64,000 nucleotides of DNA from Enterobacter soli ATCC BAA-2102 (GCF_001654845.1 NZ_LXES01000014.1:23589-87588); one strand, 5' to 3'; numbered from the stretch's first letter, positions 19,223 to 29,165 are shown. Numbers and translations: made by a program. The notes: generated from the sequence alone by a model not told the origin.

Positions 19223-19426
19223 TCAGAGATTAACCTGAGTCGGGCCGCCATTATCACCGCGATCGTTAGTATCCGGCGAAGAGGACTCGATGGTGCTTGG
19301 TGCCGGTTTCGTCGGCGGTGGCGCGGTTTTATCCGCTGGCGGGAAGTACAGTGGTCCCTTCAGCCCGCAGCCAGTCAGGCTAAACAGCGTGATGAGAACG
19401 GCAAGCGTTCGGAAAACGTTTTTCAT
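19223..19426 (-). CDS. lptM: Lipoprotein LptM (YifL)
   Basis: A 67-residue small lipoprotein with signal sequence [19 protein letters not shown] and lipobox LTGC, giving a lipidated Cys20. The mature part [13 protein letters not shown] is the LptM hallmark; in E. coli it binds and stabilises the LptDE translocon of the outer membrane. The tail is proline-rich and disordered. A longer frame exists upstream to 19582, but it would destroy the signal peptide and run antisense into cyaY. It is co-directional with dapF, 35 bp apart. Confidence 0.93.
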   Translation of the reverse strand: MKNVFRTLAVLITLFSLTGCGLKGPLYFPPADKTAPPPTKPAPSTIESSSPDTNDRGDNGGPTQVNL

Positions 19427-19561
19427 TATAAAGTTGCCCGTAAGTTCAAATCTGTTTCTATCATCGCAGGAGAAGACACAAAAGCAAGAGTTTGCCGCTT
19501 TCCTGCAACGGGAATTATTTAGCGTTATACTGCCGCCATCACGAAAAACAGGAACAAAACC

Positions 19562-19882
19562 ATGAACGACAGTGAATTTCATCGCCTTGCCGACAACCTG
19601 TGGATGACCATCGAAGAGCGTCTTGACGACTGGGAGGGCGACAGCGATATCGATTGTGAAATCAACGGCGGTATCCTGACCCTAAGCTTCGAAAATGGCA
19701 GCAAAATTATTATTAACCGTCAGGAGCCACTTCACCAGGTCTGGCTGGCAGCCAAGCAGGGCGGCTACCATTTCGATCTCAAAGAGGGCGAATGGGTTTG
19801 CGACCGTAGCGATGAAACGTTCTGGGATCTGCTGGAACAGGCAGCGACTGCGCAGGCAGGCGAGGAAGTGAGTTTCAGGTAG
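19562..19882 (+). CDS. cyaY: Bacterial frataxin CyaY
   Basis: A 106-residue frataxin homologue that binds iron and modulates the cysteine desulfurase IscS in Fe-S cluster assembly. The family's acidic first helix ([31 protein letters not shown] in pattern) and the strand segment [25 protein letters not shown] are intact. It is divergent from lptM and convergent with cyaA, with a repeat pair between them. The length equals that of E. coli CyaY. Confidence 0.97.
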   Translation: MNDSEFHRLADNLWMTIEERLDDWEGDSDIDCEINGGILTLSFENGSKIIINRQEPLHQVWLAAKQGGYHFDLKEGEWVCDRSDETFWDLLEQAATAQAGEEVSFR

Positions 19883-19888
19883 TTTTGT

Positions 19889-19966
19889 TGCCCGGTGGCG
19901 GCTACGCCTTACCGGGCCTACAACAGCTCGGGCCGTAGGCCGGGTAAGCGTGAGCGCCACCCGGCG
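19889..19966. repeat. REP pair (BIME-like) between cyaY and cyaA
   Basis: Two inverted REP units face each other: CCCGGTGGCGGCTACGCC…ACCGGGC (about 19891-19920) and GTAGGCCGGGTAAGCGTGAG…CCACCCGGC (19933-19966). The location between two convergent 3' ends is typical. Confidence 0.85.
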
Positions 19967-19973
19967 AACAGCA

Positions 19974-22517
19974 TCAGGAGAAATACTGCTGCAACAGCGG
20001 CGCGGTATCCTGATTTGCAGGCGCTACAGGCGTGACGGCCTGCGTACGGAACGGGATCACCTGCACGCGGCCATCAACATTCACAATCTGGTAGAACTGC
20101 GGCAGGTTGAAGTTGATAAAGCTGGAGCCGTAGGTGAAGCGGTCGTGAGACGACGAGTAGAAGCGGCTGACATCGCGCACCAGCTCTTCTTTGCTGCCTT
20201 CACAGTGGTGATAAACCTCGGCACGGTTGGTTTCATCCAGAATATAGATGTTGAAACCGGCATCATCACCCGACTCTTCGAAGAAGAACTGAATAATCCC
20301 TTCGCTGGCAAAACCATCCACCACCTGCGGCAGTTTGACGTGGTTGGTTTCCACCTGCACGGACAGGCCATGCAGCTTGTTGTGCGAAATCGCGCCGTAA
20401 AACTCGATGGCGTTTTCCAGTTTCTGTACCGACACGTTCAGGCGTTCAAAGAACAAGCCCCAGGTCTGGCCGGAGACGCGCAGCGCTTTAAAGCGCCCGG
20501 TTTCCTGGCGGGTACTGGAAAGACGCAGCTCAATACACTCAGAAACCAGCTGCTGTACGCGGGTACGGATCAAACCGCGCAGATGCTGGCTGTAGCAGAA
20601 CACTTCCACGCTGTCAGGTGGCGCAGCATCCTGGTGCATCTTACCGAGAATGGTTTTCAGCGCTTCGATCATCGCCTGCTCACCGTTGAAATGCAGGGTA
20701 CGCACTTCGTTCCACGAGTTGCGATACAGCAGGTCAACGCTGCCAACCAGGCAGTTTTGCTGCTCGCCAAAGCTAAAGACATCCAGCTTGCGGAAGTCAA
20801 AATGGACCACCTGATTGCGGAAGGCCGCCGTCGGGTCGTATTCCAGGTTGACGATAATTGCCAGATGACGGATCTCACACGGGCTGTAGAGCGCTTTCGG
20901 CGTTGGCGCAGGCAAGCGCAGCGGGAAGTGGTGCGAAACGTCAGCGACCATCTCCTGCAACTTCGCTAAATCGACGACCTCGTTGCCTTTAATAAACAAC
21001 CGGGTGCGTGAAGTCAGCAGGCCGTTAAACCAGGCCCAGGCCACCAGCTTGTTCAGGTAGCGGTTATATTCCAGCGGCTGATGGCTGATGATCGAATCCA
21101 TGCTTGGCGCACGGTTGTACAGATACCATCCGGTGCGGTTCGCGCGGCCCGGCGGCACATAGATAAAGGTCAGATTTGGTTCAGACAGGTCAGGTGAAAT
21201 CTGCGGGTTAACCAGCGTGACTTTACCCGGCAGCGCTTCGAACGCGGCATACAGTTTACGGGTTAACACCCCGATATCCTGCGGGCTGGCCGATACGCTG
21301 AGGTTATTACGGCGCGCAAAGCGGATAAGATTACGGTAGCTTTGCATCATCGCATCGAGCAGTTCGTTGTGCGCTTCACGCACCTGATCGATTTTCCAGT
21401 TGGCGCGGTTGTCGAGCATAGACAGACGTTCTTCGTCCCATCCCCACTCTTTAACTAACTGACTGACCACTTCACGACGCCAGCCAACGCAGGCGCGTTC
21501 GCGGCTCAGTTTTTCACAAACCTTGAGATAGAAACATCGACGCACCAGGTCAAGACGCGTGGTGTCATCAATGGCTTTCAGGTATTCGGTGACGCGTTCC
21601 AGCATCATGCAGTAGGCATCAAGCCCGAAGGAGACAATCTCGCCATCGTGCAGACGCTGTTTGATATCTTTCGCCAGCAGGCGCGGCGTTGGGTATTCCC
21701 AGGAATAGGCTTCAAGCAGCAACGTCTTCAGCACCGCTTTGTACGGGGAATCGATACTTTTATACAGCTGCCACAGGCTCGCGCCAAAGTACTCTTCGGC
21801 CGACAGGGAGCTCAGGCCGCCCAGATCCAGCCATTCGTTTGGCGTCAGTACGCCCTGCGCATACAGCGACATGACGTAATCGTCGTAATGCTCTTCTTCT
21901 TCGCACGGCACCATATTCCACAGAATACGCTTACCGGCCAGACGAACGGCAGTACGGTAAAATTCATCCAGCAACAATATGTGCTGCGTCGAGCCGCAGT
22001 CTTCACCACCCAGACTGCCGCTTTCGTTATGACGGAAACGGTTTTCATCAATCAGGAAGAAGCTCACTTCCACGCCGAGCGATGCCGCCCAGCTTTCCAG
22101 CAGGCTGCATTTACGCTGCAACAGCTGGCGTTCTTCGTTATCGAGCCAGGATTGATGGCAGACCCAGATATCCAGATCTGAGGAACAGCTTTGCCCTACC
22201 GATGAGGTACTTCCCATGGAGTAAACGCCAGTGATTGGCAGCTCACCTTTCGGTGATTCCTGCGGCGGCATCCCTCGATAGAGTTCCAGCTCGTTCAGAT
22301 AGTGCTGTTGGGTTTCATCAGGCGTGAAAAGGCAAATGCCCTGGGGAACGTTACCGTCGAGGTAACCCGGCATCAGCGGATGGTGATAGTGCAATAATGT
22401 CGGCAGCAGACTGTAAACCTGTTGGAAAGCAGGTCCCATGGCAGCAAGCGCGCGATCCACACGCAGTTGATTTATGGCATCCAGTCTCTGTTTCAGAGTC
22501 TCAATATAGAGGTACAA
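19974..22517 (-). CDS. cyaA: Adenylate cyclase class I CyaA
   Basis: Makes cAMP from ATP and is stimulated through phosphorylated enzyme IIA-Glc. The 847-residue protein has an N-terminal catalytic half ([20 protein letters not shown] is the nucleotidyltransferase-like motif with paired Asp) and a C-terminal regulatory half. The start codon is TTG ((M)[15 protein letters not shown]), as in E. coli, where it limits expression. It is divergent from hemC across 349 bp that include a CRP site, so cAMP-CRP feedback repression is expected. It ends in a REP pair facing cyaY. Confidence 0.98.
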   Translation of the reverse strand: MYLYIETLKQRLDAINQLRVDRALAAMGPAFQQVYSLLPTLLHYHHPLMPGYLDGNVPQGICLFTPDETQQHYLNELELYRGMPPQESPKGELPITGVYSMGSTSSVGQSCSSDLDIWVCHQSWLDNEERQLLQRKCSLLESWAASLGVEVSFFLIDENRFRHNESGSLGGEDCGSTQHILLLDEFYRTAVRLAGKRILWNMVPCEEEEHYDDYVMSLYAQGVLTPNEWLDLGGLSSLSAEEYFGASLWQLYKSIDSPYKAVLKTLLLEAYSWEYPTPRLLAKDIKQRLHDGEIVSFGLDAYCMMLERVTEYLKAIDDTTRLDLVRRCFYLKVCEKLSRERACVGWRREVVSQLVKEWGWDEERLSMLDNRANWKIDQVREAHNELLDAMMQSYRNLIRFARRNNLSVSASPQDIGVLTRKLYAAFEALPGKVTLVNPQISPDLSEPNLTFIYVPPGRANRTGWYLYNRAPSMDSIISHQPLEYNRYLNKLVAWAWFNGLLTSRTRLFIKGNEVVDLAKLQEMVADVSHHFPLRLPAPTPKALYSPCEIRHLAIIVNLEYDPTAAFRNQVVHFDFRKLDVFSFGEQQNCLVGSVDLLYRNSWNEVRTLHFNGEQAMIEALKTILGKMHQDAAPPDSVEVFCYSQHLRGLIRTRVQQLVSECIELRLSSTRQETGRFKALRVSGQTWGLFFERLNVSVQKLENAIEFYGAISHNKLHGLSVQVETNHVKLPQVVDGFASEGIIQFFFEESGDDAGFNIYILDETNRAEVYHHCEGSKEELVRDVSRFYSSSHDRFTYGSSFINFNLPQFYQIVNVDGRVQVIPFRTQAVTPVAPANQDTAPLLQQYFS

Positions 22518-22654
22518 GACGTATCGCCTGATGTTTCCGGGTGTCGCAAACCATTCATAAATCGAACAATGGCGAGCCCGCAGTATTTCAAAAAGATAAC
22601 CGTTACCCTTTTTCGCCCTTATCTTTATGGTAGTAGCGACGAAAAAATGGTCTA

Positions 22655-22676
22655 AAACGTGATCAATTTAACACCT
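22655..22676 (-). promoter_or_regulatory. CRP site of the cyaA promoter
   Basis: The minus strand reads AGGTGTTAAATTGATCACG followed by TTT, with half sites TGTTA and TGATCACG-like around a 6-bp centre. It appears identical to the recalled E. coli cyaA P2 CRP site, at which cAMP-CRP represses cyaA. It is 138 bp upstream of the TTG start. Confidence 0.75.
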
Positions 22677-22866
22677 TGCCGATTGACCGTAAAGAAAGTT
22701 GCGCTACATACAAAGTGTAGCATCAATCTGTACGTGTAAATTCCTGAATACGGCGGCGGGTGACGATAACGCCGCCCTGTCCCTCTCTGCATCATCTACC
22801 GTAAAACTGCCATCACAGAGACAACAATGTTAGGATGGTCAACGGTTGATAATGACGGTAACAAGC

Positions 22867-23808
22867 ATGTTAGACAATGTTTTGAGAATTGCCACACGCC
22901 AAAGCCCCCTTGCGCTCTGGCAGGCACAATATGTTAAGCAGCGCCTTGAAGCCTGCCATTCTGGTTTGCGCGTCGAGCTGGTGCCAATGGTAACGCGCGG
23001 TGACATCATTCTTGATACGCCGCTGGCAAAAGTGGGCGGAAAAGGCTTATTTGTCAAAGAGCTGGAACTGGCATTGCTTGATAACCGCGCCGATATCGCC
23101 GTACATTCGATGAAAGATGTGCCCGTTGAGTTCCCGGAAGGTTTAGGGCTGGTGACCATCTGCGAGCGCGAAGATCCGCGCGACGCATTTGTTTCAAACC
23201 ACTACGATTCGCTCGATGCGTTGCCACAGGGCAGCGTGGTTGGCACGTCAAGTTTACGTCGCCAGTGTCAGTTGGCAGAACGCCGCCCGGATCTGGTGAT
23301 TCGCTCGCTTCGCGGCAACGTGGGCACACGCCTGAGTAAGCTGGATAACGGCGAATACGATGCGATTATTCTGGCCGTGGCGGGGCTGAAGCGTCTGGGG
23401 CTGGAATCGCGCGTCCGCGTTGCGCTGCCGCCAGAACTGTCGCTGCCGGCAGTCGGCCAGGGTGCAGTCGGTATTGAGTGCCGTCTGGATGATGCGCGTA
23501 CCCGCGAGCTGCTCGCGCCGCTGAATCATGACGACACCGCAATTCGTGTCAAAGCCGAGCGCGCCATGAACACCCGTCTTGAAGGCGGCTGTCAGGTGCC
23601 AATTGGCAGCTATGCTGAATTAACCGATGGCGAGCTGTGGCTGCGCGCGCTGGTTGGCGCACCGGATGGCTCACAGATGGTTCGCGGCGAACGTCGCGGT
23701 AAGCCGCAAGATGCCGAACAGCTTGGCGTTTCGCTGGCGGAAGAGTTGCTCAATAACGGCGCCCGTGAAATTCTGGCGGACGTATATAACGGAGAACCCC
23801 CTGCATGA
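22867..23808 (+). CDS. hemC: Porphobilinogen deaminase
   Basis: Polymerises four porphobilinogens into hydroxymethylbilane, on a dipyrromethane cofactor. The 313-residue product starts at [19 protein letters not shown]; seven more in-frame codons upstream are not conserved. The cofactor-binding Cys is in [13 protein letters not shown] (residue 242 in family numbering), and the arginine-rich active-site region [18 protein letters not shown] is present. It overlaps hemD by 4 bp (ATGA) and is the first gene of hemCDXY. Confidence 0.98.
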   Translation: MLDNVLRIATRQSPLALWQAQYVKQRLEACHSGLRVELVPMVTRGDIILDTPLAKVGGKGLFVKELELALLDNRADIAVHSMKDVPVEFPEGLGLVTICEREDPRDAFVSNHYDSLDALPQGSVVGTSSLRRQCQLAERRPDLVIRSLRGNVGTRLSKLDNGEYDAIILAVAGLKRLGLESRVRVALPPELSLPAVGQGAVGIECRLDDARTRELLAPLNHDDTAIRVKAERAMNTRLEGGCQVPIGSYAELTDGELWLRALVGAPDGSQMVRGERRGKPQDAEQLGVSLAEELLNNGAREILADVYNGEPPA

Positions 23809-24545
23809 GTATTCTTGTCACCCGCCCTTCTCCCGCAGGAGAACAATTAGTGAGCCGTCTGCGCACACTGGGGCAGGTGGCCTGGAGTTTTCCGTTGATT
23901 GAATTCTCCCCCGGTCGGGAGCTGCCTGCGCTCGCCGACCAGATGAATACCTTGCAGGAAGGCGATCTGCTTTTTGCCCTGTCGCAACATGCCGTGGAGT
24001 TTGCCCATGCCCAGTTGCAACAGGCCGGATCGCACTGGCCCACCGCTCCGCGCTATTTCGCGATTGGGCGCACCACCGCACTGGCCCTGCATACCGTAAG
24101 TGGAATAGATATTCGCTATCCGTTAGATCGGGAAATTAGCGAAGTCTTGCTACAATTACCTGAATTACAAACTATTGCCGGAAAGCGCGCGCTCATTTTA
24201 CGCGGTAACGGCGGGCGCGAATTGCTTGGCGAAACCTTAAGTGAACGTGGTGCTGACGTCACGTTCTGCGAATGCTATCAGCGCAATGCAAAAAATTATG
24301 ATGGCGCGGAAGAAGCGATGCGTTGGCACATGCGCGGCGTCGATACCCTGGTGGTCACCAGTGGTGAAATGCTGCAACAGCTCTGGTCGCTGATTCCGCT
24401 TTGGTATCGTGAAAACTGGTTACTCCGCTGTCGGCTTCTGGTCGTCAGTGAGCGTCTGGCGAACCACGCCCGGGAACTGGGCTGGCAAGATATTCGGATC
24501 GCTGATAACGCCGACAACGATGCGCTGCTGCGCGCATTACAATAA
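23805..24545 (+). CDS. hemD: Uroporphyrinogen-III synthase
   Basis: Closes hydroxymethylbilane with inversion of ring D to uroporphyrinogen III. The 246 residues form the usual two-domain HemD fold; sequence is weakly conserved in this family, but [26 protein letters not shown] and [14 protein letters not shown] are recognisable. The start overlaps the hemC stop by 4 bp, so translation is coupled. Confidence 0.95.
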   Translation: MSILVTRPSPAGEQLVSRLRTLGQVAWSFPLIEFSPGRELPALADQMNTLQEGDLLFALSQHAVEFAHAQLQQAGSHWPTAPRYFAIGRTTALALHTVSGIDIRYPLDREISEVLLQLPELQTIAGKRALILRGNGGRELLGETLSERGADVTFCECYQRNAKNYDGAEEAMRWHMRGVDTLVVTSGEMLQQLWSLIPLWYRENWLLRCRLLVVSERLANHARELGWQDIRIADNADNDALLRALQ

Positions 24546-24566
24546 CTCTCATAATGGGAAGCCATA

Positions 24567-25769
24567 ATGACGGAACACGAAAAATCCTCCGCCGTGGTTG
24601 AAGAGACCAGGGAGACTGTGGATACCACACCACAGTCAGAAACGACTGAGAAAACCGTTGAGAAGAAAAACGGCAGCAACAAAACCAGCCTGGTGCTAAG
24701 CGCGATTGCCATCGCCATTGCCCTGGCCGCCGGTGTTGGCCTGTATGGTCTGGTGAAACAACAAGGCACCAACCAGACGGCCACCAGCGATGCGCTGGTT
24801 AATCAGCTCACTGCCCTGCAAAAAGCGCAGGAAACGCAAAAAGATGAGCTGGAAAGCACTATCAAACAGCAGGCGACTGCACTTTCCGAAGCCAACAGCA
24901 AGCAAGAAGAGCTGACCAAACAGCTGAGTGAAGTGCAGCAAAAAGTCGCCACCATTTCCGGTACTGATGCCAAAACCTGGCTGCTTTCTCAGGCCGATTT
25001 CCTGGTGAAACTGGCCGGGCGTAAGCTCTGGAGCGATCAGGATGTCACCACCGCCGCCGCGCTGTTGAAAAGCGCCGATGCAAGCCTTGCCGACATGAAC
25101 GACCCGAGCCTTATCACCGCACGTCGTGCCATTACCGAAGATATCGCCAGCCTGTCTGCCGTTTCTCAGGTCGACTACGACGGCATTATTCTCAAGGTCA
25201 ATCAGCTCTCCAACCAGATTGATAACCTGCAACTGGCGGATAACAACGACGACGACTCCCCGATGGATTCCGACGGTACCGAGCTTTCCAGTTCGCTGGG
25301 CGAATGGCGCGTGAACCTGCAAAAAAGCTGGCAGAACTTTATGGACAGCTTTATTACCATCCGTCGTCGCGATGAAACCGCCGTACCGTTGTTAGCGCCG
25401 AACCAGGACGTCTATTTGCGCGAGAACATTCGCTCTCGTCTGCTGGTTGCCGCACAGGCGGTTCCGCGTCATCAGGAAGAGACGTACAAACAGGCGCTGG
25501 ATAATGTCTCTACCTGGGTACGCGCTTACTACAACACCGATGATGCCACCACCCAGGCATTCCTCGAAGATATCGACAAGCTGAGCCAGCAGAACATCAC
25601 CATGAATGTCCCGGATAAGCTGGCCAGCCAGCCAATTCTGGAAAAGCTGATGCAAACACGTGTACGTAACTTGCTGGCACAGCCAGGCGTTCCGGCGGAG
25701 CCTAACGCCGAAGCTCCTGCTGCTGCACCGGCAGCGCCAGCACCTGAAAACGCGCCACAGGGAGAGTAA
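24567..25769 (+). CDS. hemX: HemX membrane protein
   Basis: A 400-residue protein with a short charged cytoplasmic N-terminus, one membrane helix (about residues 37-58, [20 protein letters not shown]), a coiled-coil region ([15 protein letters not shown]… to [10 protein letters not shown]) and a periplasmic domain. It ends in an Ala/Pro-rich tail. Old annotations as uroporphyrinogen-III methyltransferase are not supported by any SUMT motif here. It belongs to the hemCDXY operon, 21 bp after hemD and 2 bp before hemY. Role in haem synthesis is unproven. Confidence 0.93.
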   Translation: MTEHEKSSAVVEETRETVDTTPQSETTEKTVEKKNGSNKTSLVLSAIAIAIALAAGVGLYGLVKQQGTNQTATSDALVNQLTALQKAQETQKDELESTIKQQATALSEANSKQEELTKQLSEVQQKVATISGTDAKTWLLSQADFLVKLAGRKLWSDQDVTTAAALLKSADASLADMNDPSLITARRAITEDIASLSAVSQVDYDGIILKVNQLSNQIDNLQLADNNDDDSPMDSDGTELSSSLGEWRVNLQKSWQNFMDSFITIRRRDETAVPLLAPNQDVYLRENIRSRLLVAAQAVPRHQEETYKQALDNVSTWVRAYYNTDDATTQAFLEDIDKLSQQNITMNVPDKLASQPILEKLMQTRVRNLLAQPGVPAEPNAEAPAAAPAAPAPENAPQGE

Positions 25770-25771
25770 TC

Positions 25772-26971
25772 ATGTTGAAAGTGTTATTACTCTTCTTACT
25801 GTTGATCGCCGGGATCGTCCTGGGGCCAATGCTTGCAGGGCATCAGGGTTATGTCCTGATCCAGACCGATAACTACAACATCGAAACCAGCGTGACCGGC
25901 CTGGTGATCATCCTGATCCTCGCGGTTGTCGTGCTGTTCGCCATTGAATGGATTCTGCGCCGCATTTTCCGTACCGGCGCGCATACCCGCGGCTGGTTTG
26001 TCGGTCGTAAACGCCGTCGCGCCCGCAAGCAGACTGAACAGGCGCTGCTTAAACTCGCCGAAGGTGACTATCAGCAGGTTGAAAAGCTGATGTCGAAAAA
26101 TGCCGATCATGCAGAGCAGCCGGTGGTGAACTACTTGTTGGCGGCAGAAGCGGCGCAGCAGCGTGGTGATGAAGCCCGTGCGAATCAGCATCTTGAACGT
26201 GCTTCCGAGCTGGCTTCAAACGATCAGATCCCGGTTGAAATCACCCGCGTTCGTCTGCAACTTGCGCGTAATGAAAATCACGCAGCACGTCATGGCATCG
26301 ACCGTCTGCTGGAAATCACCCCGCGTCACCCGGAAGTGCTGCGTCTTGCCGAGCAGGCCTATATCCGTACCGGTGCATGGGGCTCGCTGCTGGATATCAT
26401 CCCATCGATGGCGAAGGCAGAGGTGGGCGATGACGAACACCGTGACGAACTTCAGCGCCTGGCATGGATTGGGCTGATGGATCAGGCGCGTGCCGATCTG
26501 GGCAGCGATGGTCTGAAAACCTGGTGGAAGAACCAGAGCCGTAAAACACGCCAGCAGATCCCGCTGCAAGTGGCGATGGCTGAACATCTGATTGAGTGTG
26601 ACGATCATGACACCGCCCAGGAGATCCTCCTCGACGGCCTGAAACGCCAGTACGACGACCGTCTGGTGATGGTGATCCCACGCCTGAAAACCAACAACCC
26701 GGAGCAGCTGGAAAAAGTGTTACGCCAGCAGATCAAAACCGTGGGTGACCGCCCGCTGTTATGGAGCACGCTGGGTCAGTCGCTGATGAAACACGGCGAA
26801 TGGCAGGAGGCGAGCCTCGCTTTCCGTGCAGCGCTAAAACAGCGTCCTGACGCGTTTGACTACGCCTGGCTTGCCGATACGCTGGACAAGCTCCACAAGC
26901 CGGAAGAGGCGGCAGCCATGCGCCGCGACGGGCTACTGCTAACCTTGCAAAATAATGCAAATCAGCAGTAA
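25772..26971 (+). CDS. hemY: HemY, TPR-containing membrane protein
   Basis: A 399-residue inner-membrane protein with two N-terminal hydrophobic segments (about residues 1-21 and 42-64), an arginine/lysine-rich linker (GRKRRRARKQTEQ), then TPR-like helical repeats to the C-terminus. It is unrelated to the Gram-positive protoporphyrinogen oxidase also called HemY. Its role is unclear, though conserved linkage with hemCD suggests tetrapyrrole metabolism. It is the last gene of the operon and is followed by a clear terminator. Confidence 0.94.
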   Translation: MLKVLLLFLLLIAGIVLGPMLAGHQGYVLIQTDNYNIETSVTGLVIILILAVVVLFAIEWILRRIFRTGAHTRGWFVGRKRRRARKQTEQALLKLAEGDYQQVEKLMSKNADHAEQPVVNYLLAAEAAQQRGDEARANQHLERASELASNDQIPVEITRVRLQLARNENHAARHGIDRLLEITPRHPEVLRLAEQAYIRTGAWGSLLDIIPSMAKAEVGDDEHRDELQRLAWIGLMDQARADLGSDGLKTWWKNQSRKTRQQIPLQVAMAEHLIECDDHDTAQEILLDGLKRQYDDRLVMVIPRLKTNNPEQLEKVLRQQIKTVGDRPLLWSTLGQSLMKHGEWQEASLAFRAALKQRPDAFDYAWLADTLDKLHKPEEAAAMRRDGLLLTLQNNANQQ

Positions 26972-26977
26972 CAAAAC

Positions 26978-27003
26978 AGGAGGCCAGTCGGCCTCCTTTT
27001 TTT
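26978..27003 (+). terminator. Intrinsic terminator of hemCDXY
   Basis: An 8-bp stem AGGAGGCC-AGTC-GGCCTCCT is followed by TTTTTT on the plus strand, 6 bp after the hemY stop. Confidence 0.92.
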
Positions 27004-27142
27004 ATCGCTCATCACCTGCTACATTCAATCCAACATCACCCGGAAATGAACCCGCCAATGTAACGACATCTTTTCATTAACCTTTTTTCATACACGCGCT
27101 GATTGCTGCGTGGACTAAATCGTTTTTGAAAGGAATGTCTTC

Positions 27143-28354
27143 ATGAACTCGCTTTTGTATGCGCTTGTTGAAGCGCTGCGCAGCCACCGCTGGCTTCGCT
27201 TGCTGGCCTGCGCCTTTATCTTTACTTCACTGGGCAATGGATTAACGCAGGTTGTGGTGTTTGGCCTGCTGTTGCAGTGGCAGGCACCCGCCGCCCTGTT
27301 AACCCTCGCCTATTTCTTTGCCACCGTACCCGGGTTTATCGGCAGCCTGATCGGCGAAAGATTATGCCTGCGCTTTTCACCGATCGGTTTGCTGGTGCTG
27401 ACGGAGCTGCTGGGGTTAATCGCCCTGCTCTTCCCTATGCTTGGCGTGCATTACCACAGCATTCCGGCGTTACTTGCCGTGCAATCCGCGGAAGCGCTCC
27501 TGAGCGGAATGAGCTGGCCGGCACTGACCTTATTGTTCAAACGTGGGCTGACAGAACATGAACTCCCCGCGGCCACCTGCCTTGAGAATGTGATTTTTGC
27601 CTCTCAGGTACTGTTAGGGACAGGGCTGGGTGTGGTGCTGTTTCAGCGGATCCCCGTTCAGCCGTTACTGGTAATAGATGCAGCGAGCTTTCTGGGTTCG
27701 ATACTGATGTTGTTTCTGGCAGGAAAGGCGTTTATCTCCCGGGCAACACCGAAACCCGCTGATGAGCAACCGTCCGTCACGTTACGCTGGCAGCATCTCA
27801 CGGTACGGCAAAAGCGTAGCCTGCTGCTGTTACCCGCGCTGGCGGCCGTAGGCTCGCCTGCTATGGCGCTGCTTCCGGCCCTGGTGCAGCAGATCCAACC
27901 TGCCGATGCAGCCAGCCTCGCCCTGCCCCTGCTCTTCGCCAGAAGCCTGGGCCAGCTGTGCGGCCCTATGCTGCTTAAGAAAGACAGCCTGGCGCGATAC
28001 GCGGCGAAAAACCGCCTGCTGCTGATTTGCATGAGCGTATTTCTGCTGGCATATGGCGTGATACCGTTTGTATCAGGGGGCGCGGTGGTGGCACTGGGGA
28101 TGGTCTTTATCGCCCATCTGGCATCAAACATTGTCTTTGCGGCGGGAACGTTTGGGGTACTGAGTAGCTTTCATGCCATGCAGATCGCTTCAGCCAGCGG
28201 TAAAGCCTGGCGATGGCAGACGATCAGCGCCTCACTCTTTACCGGTATTGCCGCTCTGGCAACGATATCGCTTGGCGCAATTCAGACACTGTATGTGGTC
28301 TCTGCCAGTGCGCTGCTGCTGGTTGCCCTCATCATGGCGCGTTTCCGGGAATAA
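27143..28354 (+). CDS. Major facilitator superfamily transporter of unknown substrate
   Basis: A 403-residue protein with about 12 hydrophobic helices and a basic first cytoplasmic segment, like MFS exporters with a central loop (residues about 195-225, ATPKPADEQPSVTLRWQHLTVRQKRS). I see no substrate-defining motif. The start is the ATG of MNSLLYALVEALRSHRW, with AAAGGAATGT as the ribosome-binding region. It sits alone between the hemCDXY terminator and glmZ, in the place where E. coli K-12 has aslA/aslB, and its stop is 4 bp from the end of the GlmZ terminator. Base composition looks like its neighbours, so recent transfer is not evident. Confidence 0.8.
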   Translation: MNSLLYALVEALRSHRWLRLLACAFIFTSLGNGLTQVVVFGLLLQWQAPAALLTLAYFFATVPGFIGSLIGERLCLRFSPIGLLVLTELLGLIALLFPMLGVHYHSIPALLAVQSAEALLSGMSWPALTLLFKRGLTEHELPAATCLENVIFASQVLLGTGLGVVLFQRIPVQPLLVIDAASFLGSILMLFLAGKAFISRATPKPADEQPSVTLRWQHLTVRQKRSLLLLPALAAVGSPAMALLPALVQQIQPADAASLALPLLFARSLGQLCGPMLLKKDSLARYAAKNRLLLICMSVFLLAYGVIPFVSGGAVVALGMVFIAHLASNIVFAAGTFGVLSSFHAMQIASASGKAWRWQTISASLFTGIAALATISLGAIQTLYVVSASALLLVALIMARFRE

Positions 28355-28357
28355 GGC

Positions 28358-28388
28358 ATAAAAAAACGCCTGCTAAAAAGCAGGCGTT
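28358..28388 (-). terminator. Terminator of glmZ
   Basis: Stem AACGCCTGCT / AGCAGGCGTT (10 bp, loop of four) is followed on the minus strand by a run of six T. On the plus strand the same hairpin is followed by AAAACAGG, so it is a poor terminator for the MFS gene. Confidence 0.88.
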
Positions 28389-28560
28389 AAAACAGGTCTG
28401 TAAGACAACATATTGGTGCTTCACTCAACGTTATGTCCATGGTGTTTGATGAGGCCGAAGCGACATCTGTCTGTGGACGATAAGCACCGTAAACGGCTCT
28501 GCGTCATTCCGGAGTTTATGAGGCACTAAGGCGAACATAAGAGATGGAATGAGCATCTAC
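28359..28560 (-). ncRNA. glmZ: Small regulatory RNA GlmZ
   Basis: The minus strand from 28560 starts GTAGATGCTCATTCCATC and continues almost base for base like E. coli GlmZ to the terminator, giving about 200 nt against 207 in E. coli. GlmZ pairs with the glmS leader with Hfq and activates glucosamine-6-phosphate synthase synthesis; RapZ delivers it to RNase E unless GlmY competes. Position next to hemY is the same as in E. coli. It is convergent with the MFS gene, whose stop lies just past the terminator. Confidence 0.93.
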
Positions 28561-28570
28561 ACGTATATTA

Positions 28571-28589
28571 TTGCACGTTACATGCCAGA
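28571..28589 (-). promoter_or_regulatory. Sigma-54 promoter of glmZ
   Basis: On the minus strand CTGGCATGTAACGTGCAAT has the invariant GG (28585-28586) and GC (28573-28574) separated by 10 bp, against consensus TGGCAC-N5-TTGCA. The GC is 12-13 bp before the GlmZ 5' end at 28560, the expected -12 placement. A TAATAT-like sigma-70 -10 also falls nearby, so overlapping promoters are possible. Confidence 0.7.
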
Positions 28590-28693
28590 GTTGCACCAGA
28601 GAGTGTTATCCCGCGCAACATTTTAAAATAAAAGGCTTTTTCGTTATTCTGGCAACGGTTGTGCCCCAGAAAGCACAGGCAAAGCGATCAAAG

Positions 28694-28711
28694 TGTTGCC
28701 TGGAAGCGACA
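28694..28711. promoter_or_regulatory. GlrR-like activator site upstream of glmZ (proximal)
   Basis: TGTT-N10-GACA matches the GlrR pattern TGTC-N10-GACA in seven of eight arm bases. It is about 134 bp upstream of the RNA start, a normal distance for a sigma-54 enhancer. Confidence 0.5.
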
Positions 28712-28756
28712 GCAATAGCGCCAGAAGGCTAAACGTTTATTTTTCAGTGAATTAGG

Positions 28757-28774
28757 TGTCGCTGAATCACGACA
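28757..28774. promoter_or_regulatory. GlrR-like activator site upstream of glmZ (distal)
   Basis: Perfect TGTC-N10-GACA, the described GlrR binding pattern. A third related repeat, TGTC-N7-GACA (28789-28803), has correct arms but a shorter spacer. The spacing of all three from the promoter fits enhancer binding with DNA looping. Confidence 0.6.
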
Positions 28775-28825
28775 AAGATACCGGGCGTTGTCGGGGAATG
28801 ACAACAGCAGTGAGGAACGACAGAA

Positions 28826-28852
28826 AACAAAAAACCCCGCCGAAGCGGGGTT
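28826..28852 (-). terminator. Terminator of the argX-hisR-leuT-proM operon
   Basis: Stem AACCCCGC-CGAA-GCGGGGTT, with a T-rich tract on the minus strand beyond it, begins 7 bp after the end of proM. Confidence 0.9.
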
Positions 28853-28858
28853 CAAAAT

Positions 28859-28935
28859 TGGTCGGCGAGAGAGGATTCGAACCTCCGACCCACTGGTCCC
28901 AAACCAGTTGCGCTACCAAGCTGCGCTACTCGCCG
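28859..28935 (-). tRNA. proM: tRNA-Pro (anticodon TGG)
   Basis: A 77-nt cloverleaf on the minus strand, acceptor stem CGGCGAG/CTCGCCG, anticodon loop TTTGGGA with TGG, T-loop GGTTCGAATCC, and encoded CCA. Last gene of the four-tRNA operon. Confidence 0.98.
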
Positions 28936-28981
28936 ATGTACTGCTTTTTTGAATTTTTAGTTCAATTCATTTTAAAAGTCG

Positions 28982-29067
28982 TGGTGCGAGGGGGGGGACT
29001 CGAACCCCCACATCCTAAGGACACTAACACCTGAAGCTAGCGCGTCTACCAATTCCGCCACCTTCGC
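28982..29067 (-). tRNA. leuT: tRNA-Leu (anticodon CAG)
   Basis: An 86-nt class II tRNA with a long variable arm. Acceptor 5' strand GCGAAGG, anticodon CAG within GCTTCAGGTG, and encoded CCA. It has one base fewer in the variable arm than my recollection of E. coli leuT. Confidence 0.97.
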
Positions 29068-29088
29068 AATTCACAACTCTTCAAATAA

Positions 29089-29165
29089 TGGGGTGGCTAA
29101 TGGGATTCGAACCCACGACAACTGGAATCACAATCCAGGGCTCTACCAACTGAGCTATAGCCACC
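29089..29165 (-). tRNA. hisR: tRNA-His (anticodon GTG)
   Basis: A 77-nt cloverleaf with the extra 5' G (G-1) opposite C73 that histidyl-tRNA synthetase needs, anticodon GTG in GGATTGTGATTCC, and encoded CCA. Confidence 0.98.

Noticed and set aside
19950..20969. 339-codon ORF antisense to cyaA
   Set aside because: Runs across a REP unit into the cyaA complement; no recognisable protein.
24567..25769. HemX as uroporphyrinogen-III C-methyltransferase
   Set aside because: The protein has a membrane anchor, coiled coil and no SAM-binding or SUMT motif, so the old name is not supported.
28358..28388. Terminator for the MFS gene on the plus strand
   Set aside because: The T-run is on the minus strand only; the hairpin belongs to glmZ.
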